From the NCBI RefSeq assembly GCF_023205015.1, contig NZ_CP096258.1:3596001-3660000 (forward strand): a stretch of DNA of 64,000 nucleotides, read 5' to 3'. This DNA is from Providencia rettgeri (lineage in GTDB: Bacteria > Pseudomonadota > Gammaproteobacteria > Enterobacterales > Enterobacteriaceae). Shown piece after piece: positions 9,421-18,715 of this stretch. Position 1 is the first letter of the stretch. Each line of letters begins with the position of its first letter. The translations under genes were made by a program, and so were the position numbers. The notes beneath the pieces are model-generated. The model saw only the letters and a program-made list of their open reading frames with translations. It did not search any database and was not told the DNA's origin.

Positions 9421-9761
9421 GAAGGAAGCCAAGTAAATCGGTTAGAATTGCGAATTTGTACTAATTGGCCCGCTTACAACCCCTTTTCATTATCCTATGG
9501 CACAAATTCAGTGAATTCTCACTCTGTTCACTACGTTTTAGAACAAAAAATAACCTGTAGTTAATTTATTGATATCAAATAAAAATATTATTTTCCTCTT
9601 CAATAAATACCATGCTAATTAGAAAAAAATAGCAGAAAGTTATCAAAATGATAAATTCAACCCATTTCTCCTATATTTCTGCTTTAATTTTCAGCGGTTA
9701 TCCCCTATCCTAGAGCTAACATCTAAAAACATCTTACTTAATTAAATTCAGGGTAATTACC
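9421..9761 (+). promoter_or_regulatory. Upstream region of ygiBC
   Basis: This is 341 bp without a gene. A long-range inverted repeat AGCAGAAA / TTTCTGCT (about 9630-9690) is present, with a loop of about 40 nt. It presumably holds the ygiB promoter, but no -35/-10 pair was convincing. Confidence 0.4.
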
Positions 9762-10463
9762 ATGACCATGAAGCGTACCAAAGATATTAATCAGAGCGCC
9801 TTCCGTAAGTCTTGGCGTTCATACCGTTTAGCGCCTGTGGCTGTCGCGGTCAGTGCCGTATTTATGCTTTCCGCTTGTGAAGAAAGCGATGAAACTGTAT
9901 CACTGTACACCAACGCGCAAGATTGTAGCCAAGCGAACCCATCACAAGCCGAACAGTGCACCGTCGCTTACAATAATGCACTACAAGAAGCCGCTAAAAC
10001 TGCACCTAAATATGAAACTCAGGCTGACTGTATTGCTGAGTTTGGTGAATCTATGTGTACTCAAGCCCCTGCTCAAGCGGGCCTTGCAGGCACTAGCTCA
10101 ACAAATGGTGAACAAACCGCCCAAGCACAAAGCAGTGGCGGTAGTATGTGGATGCCATTAATGATGGGTTATATGATGGGCCGTATGATGGGCGGTAGCG
10201 CTGCATCACAACCATTATTCAGCTCGAAAAACCCAGCGAGCCCAGCCAACGGTAAATTTGTTGACGCTTCAGGTAAAAGCTATGGTCCTGCTGTTGCAGG
10301 TGGTCGTTCAATGAGCGTACCAAAAACCGCCATGGCACCTAAGCCACCAACAACTTCAACCGTGACTCGTGGCGGTTTTGGTGACACCGTCAATAAACAA
10401 GCGATGGCACAACGTTCATCTTCTTCTGCAAAATCAACTTCTTCCCGTTCGATGGGTGGTTGA
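9762..10463 (+). CDS. ygiB: YgiB family protein (DUF1190), putative lipoprotein
   Basis: This is a conserved enterobacterial protein of unknown function, always next to ygiC. It has 233 aa (E. coli 223). A basic N-terminal stretch (about 30 residues) precedes a hydrophobic segment ending in FMLSAC, a plausible lipobox with Cys39. The middle is Met/Gly-rich (WMPLMMGYMMGRMMGG), and the C-terminus is Ser/Lys/Arg-rich ending SSRSMGG. The ATG at 9762 has AGGG eight bases upstream; the second ATG (9768), which matches the E. coli start, is possible. The gene ends 6 bp before ygiC and is almost certainly cotranscribed. Confidence 0.88.
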   Translation: MTMKRTKDINQSAFRKSWRSYRLAPVAVAVSAVFMLSACEESDETVSLYTNAQDCSQANPSQAEQCTVAYNNALQEAAKTAPKYETQADCIAEFGESMCTQAPAQAGLAGTSSTNGEQTAQAQSSGGSMWMPLMMGYMMGRMMGGSAASQPLFSSKNPASPANGKFVDASGKSYGPAVAGGRSMSVPKTAMAPKPPTTSTVTRGGFGDTVNKQAMAQRSSSSAKSTSSRSMGG

Positions 10464-10469
10464 TAAGTA

Positions 10470-11633
10470 ATGAAACGAGTTCCTATAGTAGAGCGCCCAA
10501 ACTGGCGCGAAAAAGCTTCTGAGTTTGGCTTTGAATTTCACACTATGTATGGTGAGCCTTATTGGTCAGAAGACGCGTATTACCAATTCACGATGGCACA
10601 AATTGAAGAAATCGAAGATGCAACCGAGCAGTTGCATCAAATGTGCCTAAAAGTGGTTGAACGTGTTGTTGAAAGCGATGAGTTAATGGCGCGTTTTCAG
10701 ATCCCTAAACATTGTTGGGAGTTTGTTCGCAGTTCATGGAAAAGCGAGCAACCTTCGTTATATTCTAGGCTTGACCTTGCTTACGATGGTATTAACCCCC
10801 CTAAGCTTTTAGAAAATAACGCGGATACTCCAACTTCATTGTATGAGTCTGCATTTTTCCAATGGATCTGGTTAGAAGATCAAATTGAAGCAGGGAAATT
10901 ACCTGAAAATGCCGATCAGTTTAATAGTATTCAAGAGCAGCTGATCGAGCGCTTTACGCAATTAAAAGATCAGTATGGCTTCCGCTTGCTGCATATGTCT
11001 TGTTGCCGTGACACAGAAGAAGATCGCGGTACCGTTCAATATTTACAAGATTGTGCTAATGAAGCGGGGGTTGCCACTGAATTCTTATATATCGATGAAA
11101 TTGGTTTAGGTGAAAAAGGCGAGTTTTCGGATACTCAGGATCAGGTGATTAGTAACCTGTTCAAATTGTATCCATGGGAATTTATGCTAAGAGAAATTTT
11201 CTCGACCAAATTGCAAGACGCTGGCGTGCGCTGGTTAGAGCCTGCATGGAAAAGTATCATTTCTAACAAGGCCTTATTGCCGATGTTATGGGAAATGTTC
11301 CCTGATCACCCAAATTTACTGCCTGCTTATTTCGCTGATGGCAAAACCCAGCCAGAACTCGAAAAATACGTTATTAAGCCACTATTTTCTCGTGAAGGTG
11401 CCAATATCCGTATCATCGAAAATGGTAAGGAAATTGCAGCGGCTGATGGTCCATACGGCGAAGAAGGCATGATTATTCAACAATTCCATCCACTTCCACA
11501 GTTTGAAGGTAGCTACACCTTAGTCGGAAGCTGGTTGGTGAATGATCAACCTGCAGGGATCTGTATTCGTGAAGATAAAGAACTGATCACTCAAGACTTA
11601 TCACGCTTTTATCCACATACGATCATCGATTAA
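10470..11633 (+). CDS. ygiC: YgiC, ATP-grasp glutathionylspermidine-synthase-like ligase
   Basis: This cytoplasmic ATP-grasp enzyme resembles the synthetase half of glutathionylspermidine synthase but lacks its amidase domain. The in vivo substrates are not established. It is 387 aa, as in E. coli (386). Conserved blocks include KLLENNADTPTSLYE (about 110-125), the ATP-grasp EKYVIKPLFSREGAN near 305 and GPYGEEGMIIQQF near 330, plus GSWLVNDQPAGICIRED at the end. It follows ygiB after 6 bp and is followed by a terminator. Confidence 0.92.
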   Translation: MKRVPIVERPNWREKASEFGFEFHTMYGEPYWSEDAYYQFTMAQIEEIEDATEQLHQMCLKVVERVVESDELMARFQIPKHCWEFVRSSWKSEQPSLYSRLDLAYDGINPPKLLENNADTPTSLYESAFFQWIWLEDQIEAGKLPENADQFNSIQEQLIERFTQLKDQYGFRLLHMSCCRDTEEDRGTVQYLQDCANEAGVATEFLYIDEIGLGEKGEFSDTQDQVISNLFKLYPWEFMLREIFSTKLQDAGVRWLEPAWKSIISNKALLPMLWEMFPDHPNLLPAYFADGKTQPELEKYVIKPLFSREGANIRIIENGKEIAAADGPYGEEGMIIQQFHPLPQFEGSYTLVGSWLVNDQPAGICIREDKELITQDLSRFYPHTIID

Positions 11634-11653
11634 TCGTATTTAAAATTAAAAGC

Positions 11654-11690
11654 TCAGCCCAAACATAGCAATATGATTTGGGCTTTTTTA
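11654..11690 (+). terminator. Terminator of ygiBC
   Basis: Arms AGCCCAAA (11656-11663) and TTTGGGCT (11677-11684) are followed by a T-run. It lies between the convergent genes ygiC and ygiD. Confidence 0.88.
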
Positions 11691-11715
11691 TCAATCAATT
11701 CTATTGCCGAAAAGT

Positions 11716-12519
11716 TTATCCTACCTGAATAGACAACATACTTAACGACGCCGACACAATTCCTTCAATCGGTGTGCTGATCTCTTCTCGCCCATCCCAC
11801 GTCCCTAAAATAGGCAAAATAGGCAAGTAATGTTCTGGTGATGGATTCGATAATTTCCCATCCTCCCGTTCCAATCCTTTAGTCAGCGGATGGGGAATTT
11901 CATGACTTTGCAGATTGTCATACACAAACTTCTCAAAAGATATTGCCCATGGATACGGCTCGGCATGAGCATTTTGCCAATTCATCGCCCGCAGATTGTG
12001 TACCACGTTGCCGCTACCCATAATTAGTACACCTTCCTCTCGTAGAACCGATAACTTTTTCCCGAGATCGTAGAGCCAAGTAGCAGGTTTACTACCATCG
12101 ATACTCAGCTGGATCACAGGGATATCGGCTTCTGGATACATACGCACTAAGATCTCCCATGTACCATGGTCTAACCCCCACTCTTGTTCATCAAGATAAA
12201 TGGGCTCAGGAGCTAATAATGAAGCAACTTGCTGAGCTAATTCAGGAGAACCAGGAGCTGGATATTCGATTTGATACAAAGCTTCGGGGAAACCGCCAAA
12301 ATCATGAATAGTTTTGGGTTTTAACATCGAAGTCACAGCAGTGCCACGCGTATACCAGTGGGCTGAAATCACCAAAATCGCAGTTGGCCGAGGTAAGATT
12401 TTACCCAGTTTCTCCCATGCTTGAGTGTAAGGATTATCCTCAATCGCATTCATAGGGCTACCATGGCCAATAAAAATGGCAGGAAGCTTATTTTTTACCA
12501 CTGAAGTATTTACCGACAT
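11716..12519 (-). CDS. ygiD: 4,5-DOPA-extradiol-dioxygenase-like protein YgiD
   Basis: This is a member of the LigB-type class III extradiol dioxygenase superfamily; E. coli YgiD has DOPA 4,5-dioxygenase activity. It is 267 aa (E. coli 271). Metal-ligand candidates are His19 (FIGHGSP) and His54 (ISAHW), with further conserved histidines in GLDHGTWE and GNVVHNLRAMNW. The C-terminal SNPSPEHYLPILPILG block is typical. In E. coli it is followed by zupT, which is missing here; ribB is next. Confidence 0.9.
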   Translation of the reverse strand: MSVNTSVVKNKLPAIFIGHGSPMNAIEDNPYTQAWEKLGKILPRPTAILVISAHWYTRGTAVTSMLKPKTIHDFGGFPEALYQIEYPAPGSPELAQQVASLLAPEPIYLDEQEWGLDHGTWEILVRMYPEADIPVIQLSIDGSKPATWLYDLGKKLSVLREEGVLIMGSGNVVHNLRAMNWQNAHAEPYPWAISFEKFVYDNLQSHEIPHPLTKGLEREDGKLSNPSPEHYLPILPILGTWDGREEISTPIEGIVSASLSMLSIQVG

Positions 12520-12613
12520 GATGATTTAAACTCCAACTCAATTAGTTTCTCCCCACAGCATACGCTTTTCAGCAAAAAACACAGTGAGCTAATTATGAGT
12601 ATGATCATCAAAA

Positions 12614-12652
12614 AAATTGAAAAGGCCACGAGGTGTGCAACTCAGTGGCCTT
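12614..12652 (-). terminator. Terminator of ribB
   Basis: AAGGCCAC-GAG (from 12622) pairs with CTC-a-GTGGCCTT (to 12652), with one bulged base. In the leftward direction a U-rich tract (TTTTCAATTTTTTT) follows. Confidence 0.85.
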
Positions 12653-12757
12653 CAAGATATTCTATATGCTTAACGTACTATTAATAATTTAAATAACTTA
12701 GCTTATTAATATTTAAACTTATCAAAACCTCTATCTAGAGCTCTTCCTCTAAGAGGA

Positions 12758-13411
12758 TCAGCTCGCTTTCTTTTCCTGCAACAGACGATACTGAACTAAG
12801 TCTTCAATCGTCACCACAGTCAAACCATGTTGCTTACCAAACGCAGCCACTTCAGGGGTGCGAGCCATAGAACCATCATCATTGGTTAACTCACACAGCA
12901 CACCGGCAGGTTTAAAACCCGCTAGAGTTGCAAGGTCGATAGACGCTTCAGTGTGGCCACGACGCGCTAATACCCCGCCATCACGCCCACGTAATGGGAA
13001 AACGTGGCCTGGATGATTTAGGTCGGCTGGAACGGCGTTGTCTGCGATTGCAGCACGAATAGTGGTAATACGATCTGCGGCAGAAACGCCCGTTGTAACC
13101 CCTTTTGCGGCCTCGATAGTTACCGTGAAACCTGTTTGGTTTTGGCTGGTGTTATTTTCCACCATCATCGGTAATTCGAGCAACTTACGACGCTCTTCAG
13201 TGATACAAAGACAGACGATCCCACTGCTATAGCGAATGGTAAATGCCATTTGTTCAGCGGTCATGGTTTCTGCTGCAAAAATTAAATCGCCTTCGTTCTC
13301 ACGATCTTCATCATCAAGAACAAGAACACCTTTACCTTGGCGTAAAGCCTCGATAGCATTTTCAACACGTTCGATAGGGTTACCGAATACAGAAAGTAGC
13401 GAATGATCCAT
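12758..13411 (-). CDS. ribB: 3,4-dihydroxy-2-butanone-4-phosphate synthase RibB
   Basis: RibB converts ribulose 5-phosphate to formate and dihydroxybutanone phosphate, the four-carbon branch of riboflavin synthesis. It is 217 aa, like E. coli, and monofunctional (no GTP cyclohydrolase II domain). Signature blocks are DDEDRENEGD (metal and substrate acidic loop), GHVFPLRGRDGGVL and RRGHTEASIDL. The ATG is preceded by AAGAGG. An FMN riboswitch lies about 165 bp upstream, so control is by flavin, and the leader can sequester this ribosome site. Confidence 0.97.
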   Translation of the reverse strand: MDHSLLSVFGNPIERVENAIEALRQGKGVLVLDDEDRENEGDLIFAAETMTAEQMAFTIRYSSGIVCLCITEERRKLLELPMMVENNTSQNQTGFTVTIEAAKGVTTGVSAADRITTIRAAIADNAVPADLNHPGHVFPLRGRDGGVLARRGHTEASIDLATLAGFKPAGVLCELTNDDGSMARTPEVAAFGKQHGLTVVTIEDLVQYRLLQEKKAS

Positions 13412-13419
13412 GGTAAAAA

Positions 13420-13507
13420 CCTCTTAAATAGTTATTAACTAGTTACCAGAATCAAGGCAGTCTTAGGAATACGAGAAATGGGGAATATATAAATAGCCAA
13501 TAAGAGG
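13420..13507 (-). promoter_or_regulatory. ribB leader: ribosome site and complementary anti-ribosome-site segment
   Basis: The ribB ribosome site on the minus strand reads TAAGAGG (complement of 13420-13426). A perfect 7-nt complement, CCTCTTA, is transcribed from 13501-13507, between riboswitch and gene. Pairing would hide the ribosome site. Two small hairpins (TTGTGC/GCACAA at 13538-13555 and ACCT/AGGT near 13513-13524) lie between this segment and the aptamer; neither has a U-tract. Confidence 0.55.
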
Positions 13508-13575
13508 CATTTACCTATTCAGGTATGCAGAACACTATTGTGCGTAACAGCACAAACATGCAGATACTGTTAATT

Positions 13576-13716
13576 CTCTCCCATCCGGACTATAACCGTC
13601 GGCCCCAGATTCACACTGGGTCTGCTGACCTTTACCACAGAATGGTAAAGCGCTCGCGGGCTTCATGCGTGATGCATGTTTACCGCCGGTGGGGACTTTC
13701 ACCCCGCCCTGAGATA
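13576..13716 (-). ncRNA. FMN riboswitch (RFN element) of ribB
   Basis: On the minus strand all RFN landmarks appear in order. These are ATCTCAGGGCGGGGTGAAA, TCCCCACCGGCGGTAAAC, AGCCCGCGAGCG, a variable hairpin with TTTACCA/TGGTAAA, GTCAGCAGACCCAGTGTGAA, GGGGCCGACGGTTATAGTC and the closing CGGATGGGAGAG. FMN binding is expected to reduce ribB expression. It sits upstream of ribB only. Confidence 0.97.
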
Positions 13717-13952
13717 TACGCAATTAATATAACGCCAATAATTCAAGTTCGCAACGATGATAATCAAAATTGGCGAACGACTCACACTTTTAGCCAAAAA
13801 ACATGAATAAAAACTTAGCGTTATCAAGGTTAATTTCACTATCGGTTCTAAACCTCTCCCTAAATAATTCAAGCTAGCGCAAGGCAGCAAGAGGTATTAA
13901 ACTAGTCCCAACAATTCACAACAATATTTTGATAAACTTAAGGACCCGCGAA

Positions 13953-14219
13953 ATGCTCGATCCGAAAAAAATTGAACAAGTTGCCCGCCAAATTCAAGGC
14001 GCTTTACCACAAGGTGTGCGTGATTTAGGTGAAGATTTTGATAAAAAACTGCGTTCACTATTACAATCACAACTCGGTAAATTAGACTTAGTCAGCCGTG
14101 AAGAATTTGATATTCAAACTCAAGTCTTATTACGCACCCGTGAAAAATTAGCGAAGATGGAACAACGCGTTAGCGCACTTGAAGCCCATTTAGATGTAGA
14201 AGAAAAAACGGCTGAGTAA
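13953..14219 (+). CDS. ubiK: Ubiquinone biosynthesis accessory factor UbiK (YqiC)
   Basis: UbiK is a small membrane-associated factor that assists aerobic ubiquinone synthesis together with UbiJ. The protein is 88 aa from ATG 13953 (MLDPKKIEQVARQI), with AAGGA upstream; an ATG 24 bp earlier is not supported by homology. The C-terminal half (SREEFDIQTQVLLRTREKLA and onward) is a predicted trimerising coiled coil. It is divergent from ribB, as in E. coli, and followed by a strong terminator. Confidence 0.93.
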   Translation: MLDPKKIEQVARQIQGALPQGVRDLGEDFDKKLRSLLQSQLGKLDLVSREEFDIQTQVLLRTREKLAKMEQRVSALEAHLDVEEKTAE

Positions 14220-14257
14220 TTAAATTGAAAAAGTGCCCCCACTTTAATTTTAGATAA

Positions 14258-14302
14258 ATAAAAACCTCACGGCGTTTTTACATACGCACGTGAGGTTTTT
14301 AA
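14258..14302. terminator. Bidirectional terminator between ubiK and hldE
   Basis: Arms AAAACCTCACG (14261-14271) and CGTGAGGTTTT (14289-14299) are followed by T on the plus strand and have A-rich flanks giving U on the minus strand. It serves ubiK and probably the convergent hldE. Confidence 0.88.
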
Positions 14303-14336
14303 CTAACTAATTAATTAATTAATTAATAATGATAAA

Positions 14337-15764
14337 TTAACTCGTTTTCATAATATTTTTAATGATATTGGTTGTAGAAATACCATCTTCAAAGTTAAGG
14401 ACTTTAACTTCGCCTCCAGCAGCCCACACTTCAGCGCTGCCCGCTATCTCTTCAGGGCGGTAATCCCCCCCTTTAACTAAGATGTCTGGCAGAACTTCTG
14501 CGATTAAGCGTTGCGGAGTGTCTTCTTCAAAAGCGACGACCCAATCAACGGATCCTAGCGCTCCGAGTACGGTCATTCGCTGTTCTAATGGGTTGACTGG
14601 ACGTGTTTCCCCCTTTAAGCGGCGCGTCGATGCATCGCTATTGACCGCCACAATTAGGCGGTCACCCAATTTACGCGCGTTAGCTAAATACGACACATGC
14701 CCTGCATGGAGAATATCAAAACAACCATTCGTCATCACCACACGTTCACCGCGCAGTCTTGCATTCTCAACCGCTTGTTTTAATTCACTTTCCGTCATAA
14801 CACCAAAACCAGTGTCAGCACGGCCACGAATAGCGTTTTCTAATTCAATAGGCGAAACTGTTGAAGTCCCTAATTTGCCCACCACCACGCCTGCTGCGGC
14901 ATTAGCTAGTGCACAGGCTTCATGTAATGGGCGGCCAGATGCAATAGAGGCAGCGAGAACACCAATGACCGTATCCCCTGCCCCCGTCACGTCAAACACT
15001 TCTTGTGCCTGAGTCGGTAAATGCAATGGGGCTTCATCACGGCGGATCAGGCTCATACCTTGCTCTGAACGCGTAATTAACAGGGCTTTAAGCTCCAATG
15101 AATGAAGCAGCTTCATGCCTTTTTCTTCAACGTCTTGGTTGTTTTTACATGGCCCAACAATCGCTTCAAACTCAGACATATTTGGCGTCAATAATGTTGC
15201 CCCGCGGTAACGTTCAAAATTGTTTCCTTTCGGGTCAATCAAAACGGGAACATTGGCCTTGTTCGCGAGCGCTATCATCTTTTCAACATGAGTTAACGCC
15301 CCTTTTGCGTAATCAGACAGCACTAGTGCGCCAATGTGTGGCAGTGCTTGTTCTATGCGCTCCAGTACGGGGGCTACATCCACGTTTTCAAAACCTTCTT
15401 CAAAATCAAGACGAATAAGTTGCTGATTGCGAGAAAGTACACGTAATTTAGTAATCGTTGGATGGGTTGGAATAGCGACAAAATCACACCGCACCTGCAC
15501 CGCATTTAAATTTTCAGTTAGAGCTTTTGCCGCGTCGTCAATCCCAGTTAACCCCACAAGGCGGGAGTTTGCCCCTAATGAAGCAATATTCATCGCGACG
15601 TTAGCTGCACCACCGGGACGCTCTTCTACCATCGTGACTTTAACGACCGGAACAGGGGCTTCTGGGGAAATTCGGTTTGCAGGACCATGCCAATAACGGT
15701 CTAACATCACATCACCAACCACCAGCACACCGGCTTGTTTATAATCCGGAAGAGTTACTTTCAT
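14337..15764 (-). CDS. hldE: Bifunctional heptose 7-phosphate kinase / heptose 1-phosphate adenylyltransferase HldE
   Basis: HldE performs two steps of ADP-heptose synthesis for the LPS inner core. It is 475 aa (E. coli 477). The N-terminal PfkB/ribokinase domain (to about residue 318) has the glycine-rich ERPGGAANVAMNIASLG and the catalytic TGAGDTVIG. The C-terminal cytidylyltransferase-like domain starts near residue 343 with TNGCFDILHAGHVSYL, containing the nucleotide-binding HxGH. It is followed at 92 bp by glnE upstream on the same strand. Confidence 0.96.
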   Translation of the reverse strand: MKVTLPDYKQAGVLVVGDVMLDRYWHGPANRISPEAPVPVVKVTMVEERPGGAANVAMNIASLGANSRLVGLTGIDDAAKALTENLNAVQVRCDFVAIPTHPTITKLRVLSRNQQLIRLDFEEGFENVDVAPVLERIEQALPHIGALVLSDYAKGALTHVEKMIALANKANVPVLIDPKGNNFERYRGATLLTPNMSEFEAIVGPCKNNQDVEEKGMKLLHSLELKALLITRSEQGMSLIRRDEAPLHLPTQAQEVFDVTGAGDTVIGVLAASIASGRPLHEACALANAAAGVVVGKLGTSTVSPIELENAIRGRADTGFGVMTESELKQAVENARLRGERVVMTNGCFDILHAGHVSYLANARKLGDRLIVAVNSDASTRRLKGETRPVNPLEQRMTVLGALGSVDWVVAFEEDTPQRLIAEVLPDILVKGGDYRPEEIAGSAEVWAAGGEVKVLNFEDGISTTNIIKNIMKTS

Positions 15765-15856
15765 CCTGCACTCCAGTCTTAAAAAGGAAATCTGATAATA
15801 ATTAGCAACAATACTAGCATATTGCGCTGTTTAGCTAAATAAAATGCGTTTGTTCT

Positions 15857-18703
15857 TTATCCTTCAAGCCATTTTTGCCAACTTGCTAAAACTTGTTCAC
15901 GTTGTTGAGTAAATTGGTTTATTTCAACGCGGCTTGGCAACGATTGTAATGCTAAGTGATGGAGTTCATTACGCATCGTGACATACGCTTGAGTTAAAGC
16001 ATTCGCCTCATCTTCAGGCATGAAACCATATTGCGTCATTAGTTCGAAAATACGCACATTATCAGACCAACGTGTTAACACATTGTTTTCTGAAGCGAAA
16101 CGCAACACTAAGTATTGCGCGATAAATTCAATATCAGTGATCCCGCCTGGATCAGCTTTTAAGTCGAACACATTGGCTTGATGGCTTCCTAAGTGCTGAT
16201 GCATTTTTAACCGCATATCGCGCACTTGCTGCTGCAGAGTTTGAGGTTCTCTTGGCATACACAAAGTTTCGTGGCGAGTGTGTATAAATTTCCGTTGTAA
16301 ATCCTCATCACCAAACACCATTCGGGCTCGAATTAGCGCCTGATGTTCCCATGTCCAAGCATCGTTTTTTTGGTAGTCATCAAATGATTGTATTGTACTG
16401 ACTAACATTCCTGACTCACCGGAAGGCCTAAGTCGCGCATCAACTTCATACAACACACCAGAAGGGGTTCGAGTACTAAACAAATGGATAATGCGCTGAG
16501 CGACACGCAAATAAAATTGGCGAGCATCAATGGAACGTTCGCCATTGGTGACGACATCTAAAGGACAATCGAAGAGAAAAACGAGGTCTAAATCCGAACT
16601 ATAACCCAATTCCCAGCCACCTAGCTTTCCATAACCTAACACTGCAAAACCATATTGTTTTTTATCATTTAGTTCTAGATGTGAGGGCTCTCCGTAGCGT
16701 TTTGCCATTTTTTGCCACGCTTGGTGTACCACTGCATCAATAATCGCTTCAGCAAGGTAAGTCAGATGGTCACTGACCTTCATTACAGGTAAAACCCCCG
16801 AAATATCTTCGGCGGCGATGCGCAACAATTGGGCTTGTTTAAATTGACGTAAGGCTTCAAGTTGCTGCTCTTCGTCATCTTCAGGAACCCGCATTAAATA
16901 TTGGCGCAGTTCATCGCGGTAAGCCGTTAGTGGTAGCGGCTGGTATAATGATTGAGGGTCGAGCAATTCATCTAATAACAATGGGTGGCGCGCTAGCTGC
17001 TCCGCTATCATAGGTGACGCTGCACACAAGCGAATAACGTGAGTTAAAACCTCGTCAAATTCGAGCATTAACTCGAGATAAGTTGTACGGCTAACAATGC
17101 TCAATAACAGGGGGGTGATACGCTCAATGACTTGGCCTGCATCATCACGTTCACCGACTTTTGCCAATAATTTAGGCATTAATTCATCAAGAACATCCCG
17201 TCCACGAGGGCCAATGGTGCGTTTATTAAGATCATGACGGAACATCACTATGCCGTGAATAATGCGTTGGGCAATATCTTCATTTTTAGAGGGTAAGTAA
17301 GTGGCTAATTCTTCTTTCGATAATTCACTTTGCCATAGCGTGATATAAATTTCATCGAATGCATCAGTGTTCTCACTATCATCTTCCTTGCCTATTTGCT
17401 CAGTGAATATTTGATGCACCGCGGCCATTTTCTGGCTCAAAACCAGATAAAATGCGGGCCAATCCGCAAAGCTCATTCCCCACGCTAAGCGCGTTTGGTT
17501 TAAACTATCGTCAGGGAGTGTTTGTGTCTGTTGGTCATCGATACTTTGCAGTAAATTTTCGACTCTACGCAAGAAAAGGTAGCCATCTTGCAGGATATTC
17601 ACTTGTTCTTCCGTTAATAATGCAAGTTCTCGGATCCCTTGTAATGTTGAAAATAAGGATTGCGACTGTAAAACAGGTTCTCGCCCCCCTCGAATTAACT
17701 GAAAAACCTGTGAAACAAATTCAACTTCACGAATACCTCCAGCCCCTAATTTGATATTATTTACCAAACCACGACGCCGGACTTCCCGCTCAATCATATT
17801 TTTCATGTTGCGCAAAGATTGGATCACGCTAAAGTCGATATAGCGACGATAAACGAAAGGACGCAAAAGTTTTCGCAAACACGCCTCATAATGCAGGCTA
17901 TCTGCACCCATAATGCGAGCTTTAACCATCGCATAACGTTCCCAATCACGCCCTTGTTCTTGGTAATAGTCTTCAAGTGCGGAAAAACTAAAAACTAACG
18001 GCCCGCTATCACCAAATGGCCGTAAGCGCATATCAACCCGGTAAACAAAACCATTCTCTGTCACTTGATCAAGTACACGGATCAACTTTTGCCCTAAACG
18101 CGTAAAAAATTGCGCATTATCTAACTCTTTTCGACCACCTTGGGTAACCCCGTTTTCTGGATAAACAAAAATTAGGTCAATATCTGATGAAAAATTAAGC
18201 TCTCTGCCCCCTAACTTTCCCATCCCTAAAACCAATAGCGGCTGCGGTTTTCCTTCTGCATTACAAGGGGTTCCCCATGACTGACTATATTCTTGATACA
18301 ACCAATCTCGCGCCGCAACAACCAAGGTCTCCGCCAATATGCTGAGCTGATAAATCGTTTCTTTTTGCGTGCTTATTTCTAACACTTGCATCCATGCACA
18401 GCGCACTAACATATGGTGGCGAAAGATGCGCAATACTCGCATCAAATGTTCTTCATTGTTAACTAACGACAAATTTTGTGATAACCATGATGCATAACTT
18501 TTCCATTCATCAGCTTTCGGTGGCTGAGAACGAATTTCAAGTAAAAACTGTGGGTGTGCGAGTACTTGCTTGAGTGCAAAATCGCTGAAAGACAGCACCT
18601 GAATTTCTTGTTCACTTAACGGCAATAACTCGTGAACTTGTTCCGTAATTCGGTTTAAAACACGTTCACCTTGGCTTTGCAATACGTCAGGAAAAGCATG
18701 CAT
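15857..18703 (-). CDS. glnE: Glutamine synthetase adenylyltransferase/deadenylylase GlnE
   Basis: GlnE attaches and removes AMP on glutamine synthetase in response to PII status. It is 948 aa (E. coli 946). Two nucleotidyltransferase domains are visible. The N-terminal deadenylylase has GMGKLGGRELNFSSDIDL at about 160-177. The C-terminal adenylylase has GYGKLGGWELGYSSDLDL at about 690-707. A regulatory helical domain links them. It starts 12 bp after ygiF, so ygiF-glnE(-hldE) look like one operon, as in E. coli. Confidence 0.96.
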   Translation of the reverse strand: MHAFPDVLQSQGERVLNRITEQVHELLPLSEQEIQVLSFSDFALKQVLAHPQFLLEIRSQPPKADEWKSYASWLSQNLSLVNNEEHLMRVLRIFRHHMLVRCAWMQVLEISTQKETIYQLSILAETLVVAARDWLYQEYSQSWGTPCNAEGKPQPLLVLGMGKLGGRELNFSSDIDLIFVYPENGVTQGGRKELDNAQFFTRLGQKLIRVLDQVTENGFVYRVDMRLRPFGDSGPLVFSFSALEDYYQEQGRDWERYAMVKARIMGADSLHYEACLRKLLRPFVYRRYIDFSVIQSLRNMKNMIEREVRRRGLVNNIKLGAGGIREVEFVSQVFQLIRGGREPVLQSQSLFSTLQGIRELALLTEEQVNILQDGYLFLRRVENLLQSIDDQQTQTLPDDSLNQTRLAWGMSFADWPAFYLVLSQKMAAVHQIFTEQIGKEDDSENTDAFDEIYITLWQSELSKEELATYLPSKNEDIAQRIIHGIVMFRHDLNKRTIGPRGRDVLDELMPKLLAKVGERDDAGQVIERITPLLLSIVSRTTYLELMLEFDEVLTHVIRLCAASPMIAEQLARHPLLLDELLDPQSLYQPLPLTAYRDELRQYLMRVPEDDEEQQLEALRQFKQAQLLRIAAEDISGVLPVMKVSDHLTYLAEAIIDAVVHQAWQKMAKRYGEPSHLELNDKKQYGFAVLGYGKLGGWELGYSSDLDLVFLFDCPLDVVTNGERSIDARQFYLRVAQRIIHLFSTRTPSGVLYEVDARLRPSGESGMLVSTIQSFDDYQKNDAWTWEHQALIRARMVFGDEDLQRKFIHTRHETLCMPREPQTLQQQVRDMRLKMHQHLGSHQANVFDLKADPGGITDIEFIAQYLVLRFASENNVLTRWSDNVRIFELMTQYGFMPEDEANALTQAYVTMRNELHHLALQSLPSRVEINQFTQQREQVLASWQKWLEG

Positions 18704-18715
18704 ATTATCAATACC

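Noticed and set aside
14305..14329. TTAA tetranucleotide repeat near the hldE stop
   Set aside because: Short low-complexity tract between a terminator and a stop codon; no sign of function.
14482..15012. 176-aa open frame opposite hldE
   Set aside because: It is an antisense shadow of a highly conserved gene, with Arg/Ser/Pro-rich content and no recognisable domain. Other long antisense frames (for example 60751-61143 opposite hypB, 20270-20626 opposite ygiM) were rejected for the same reason.
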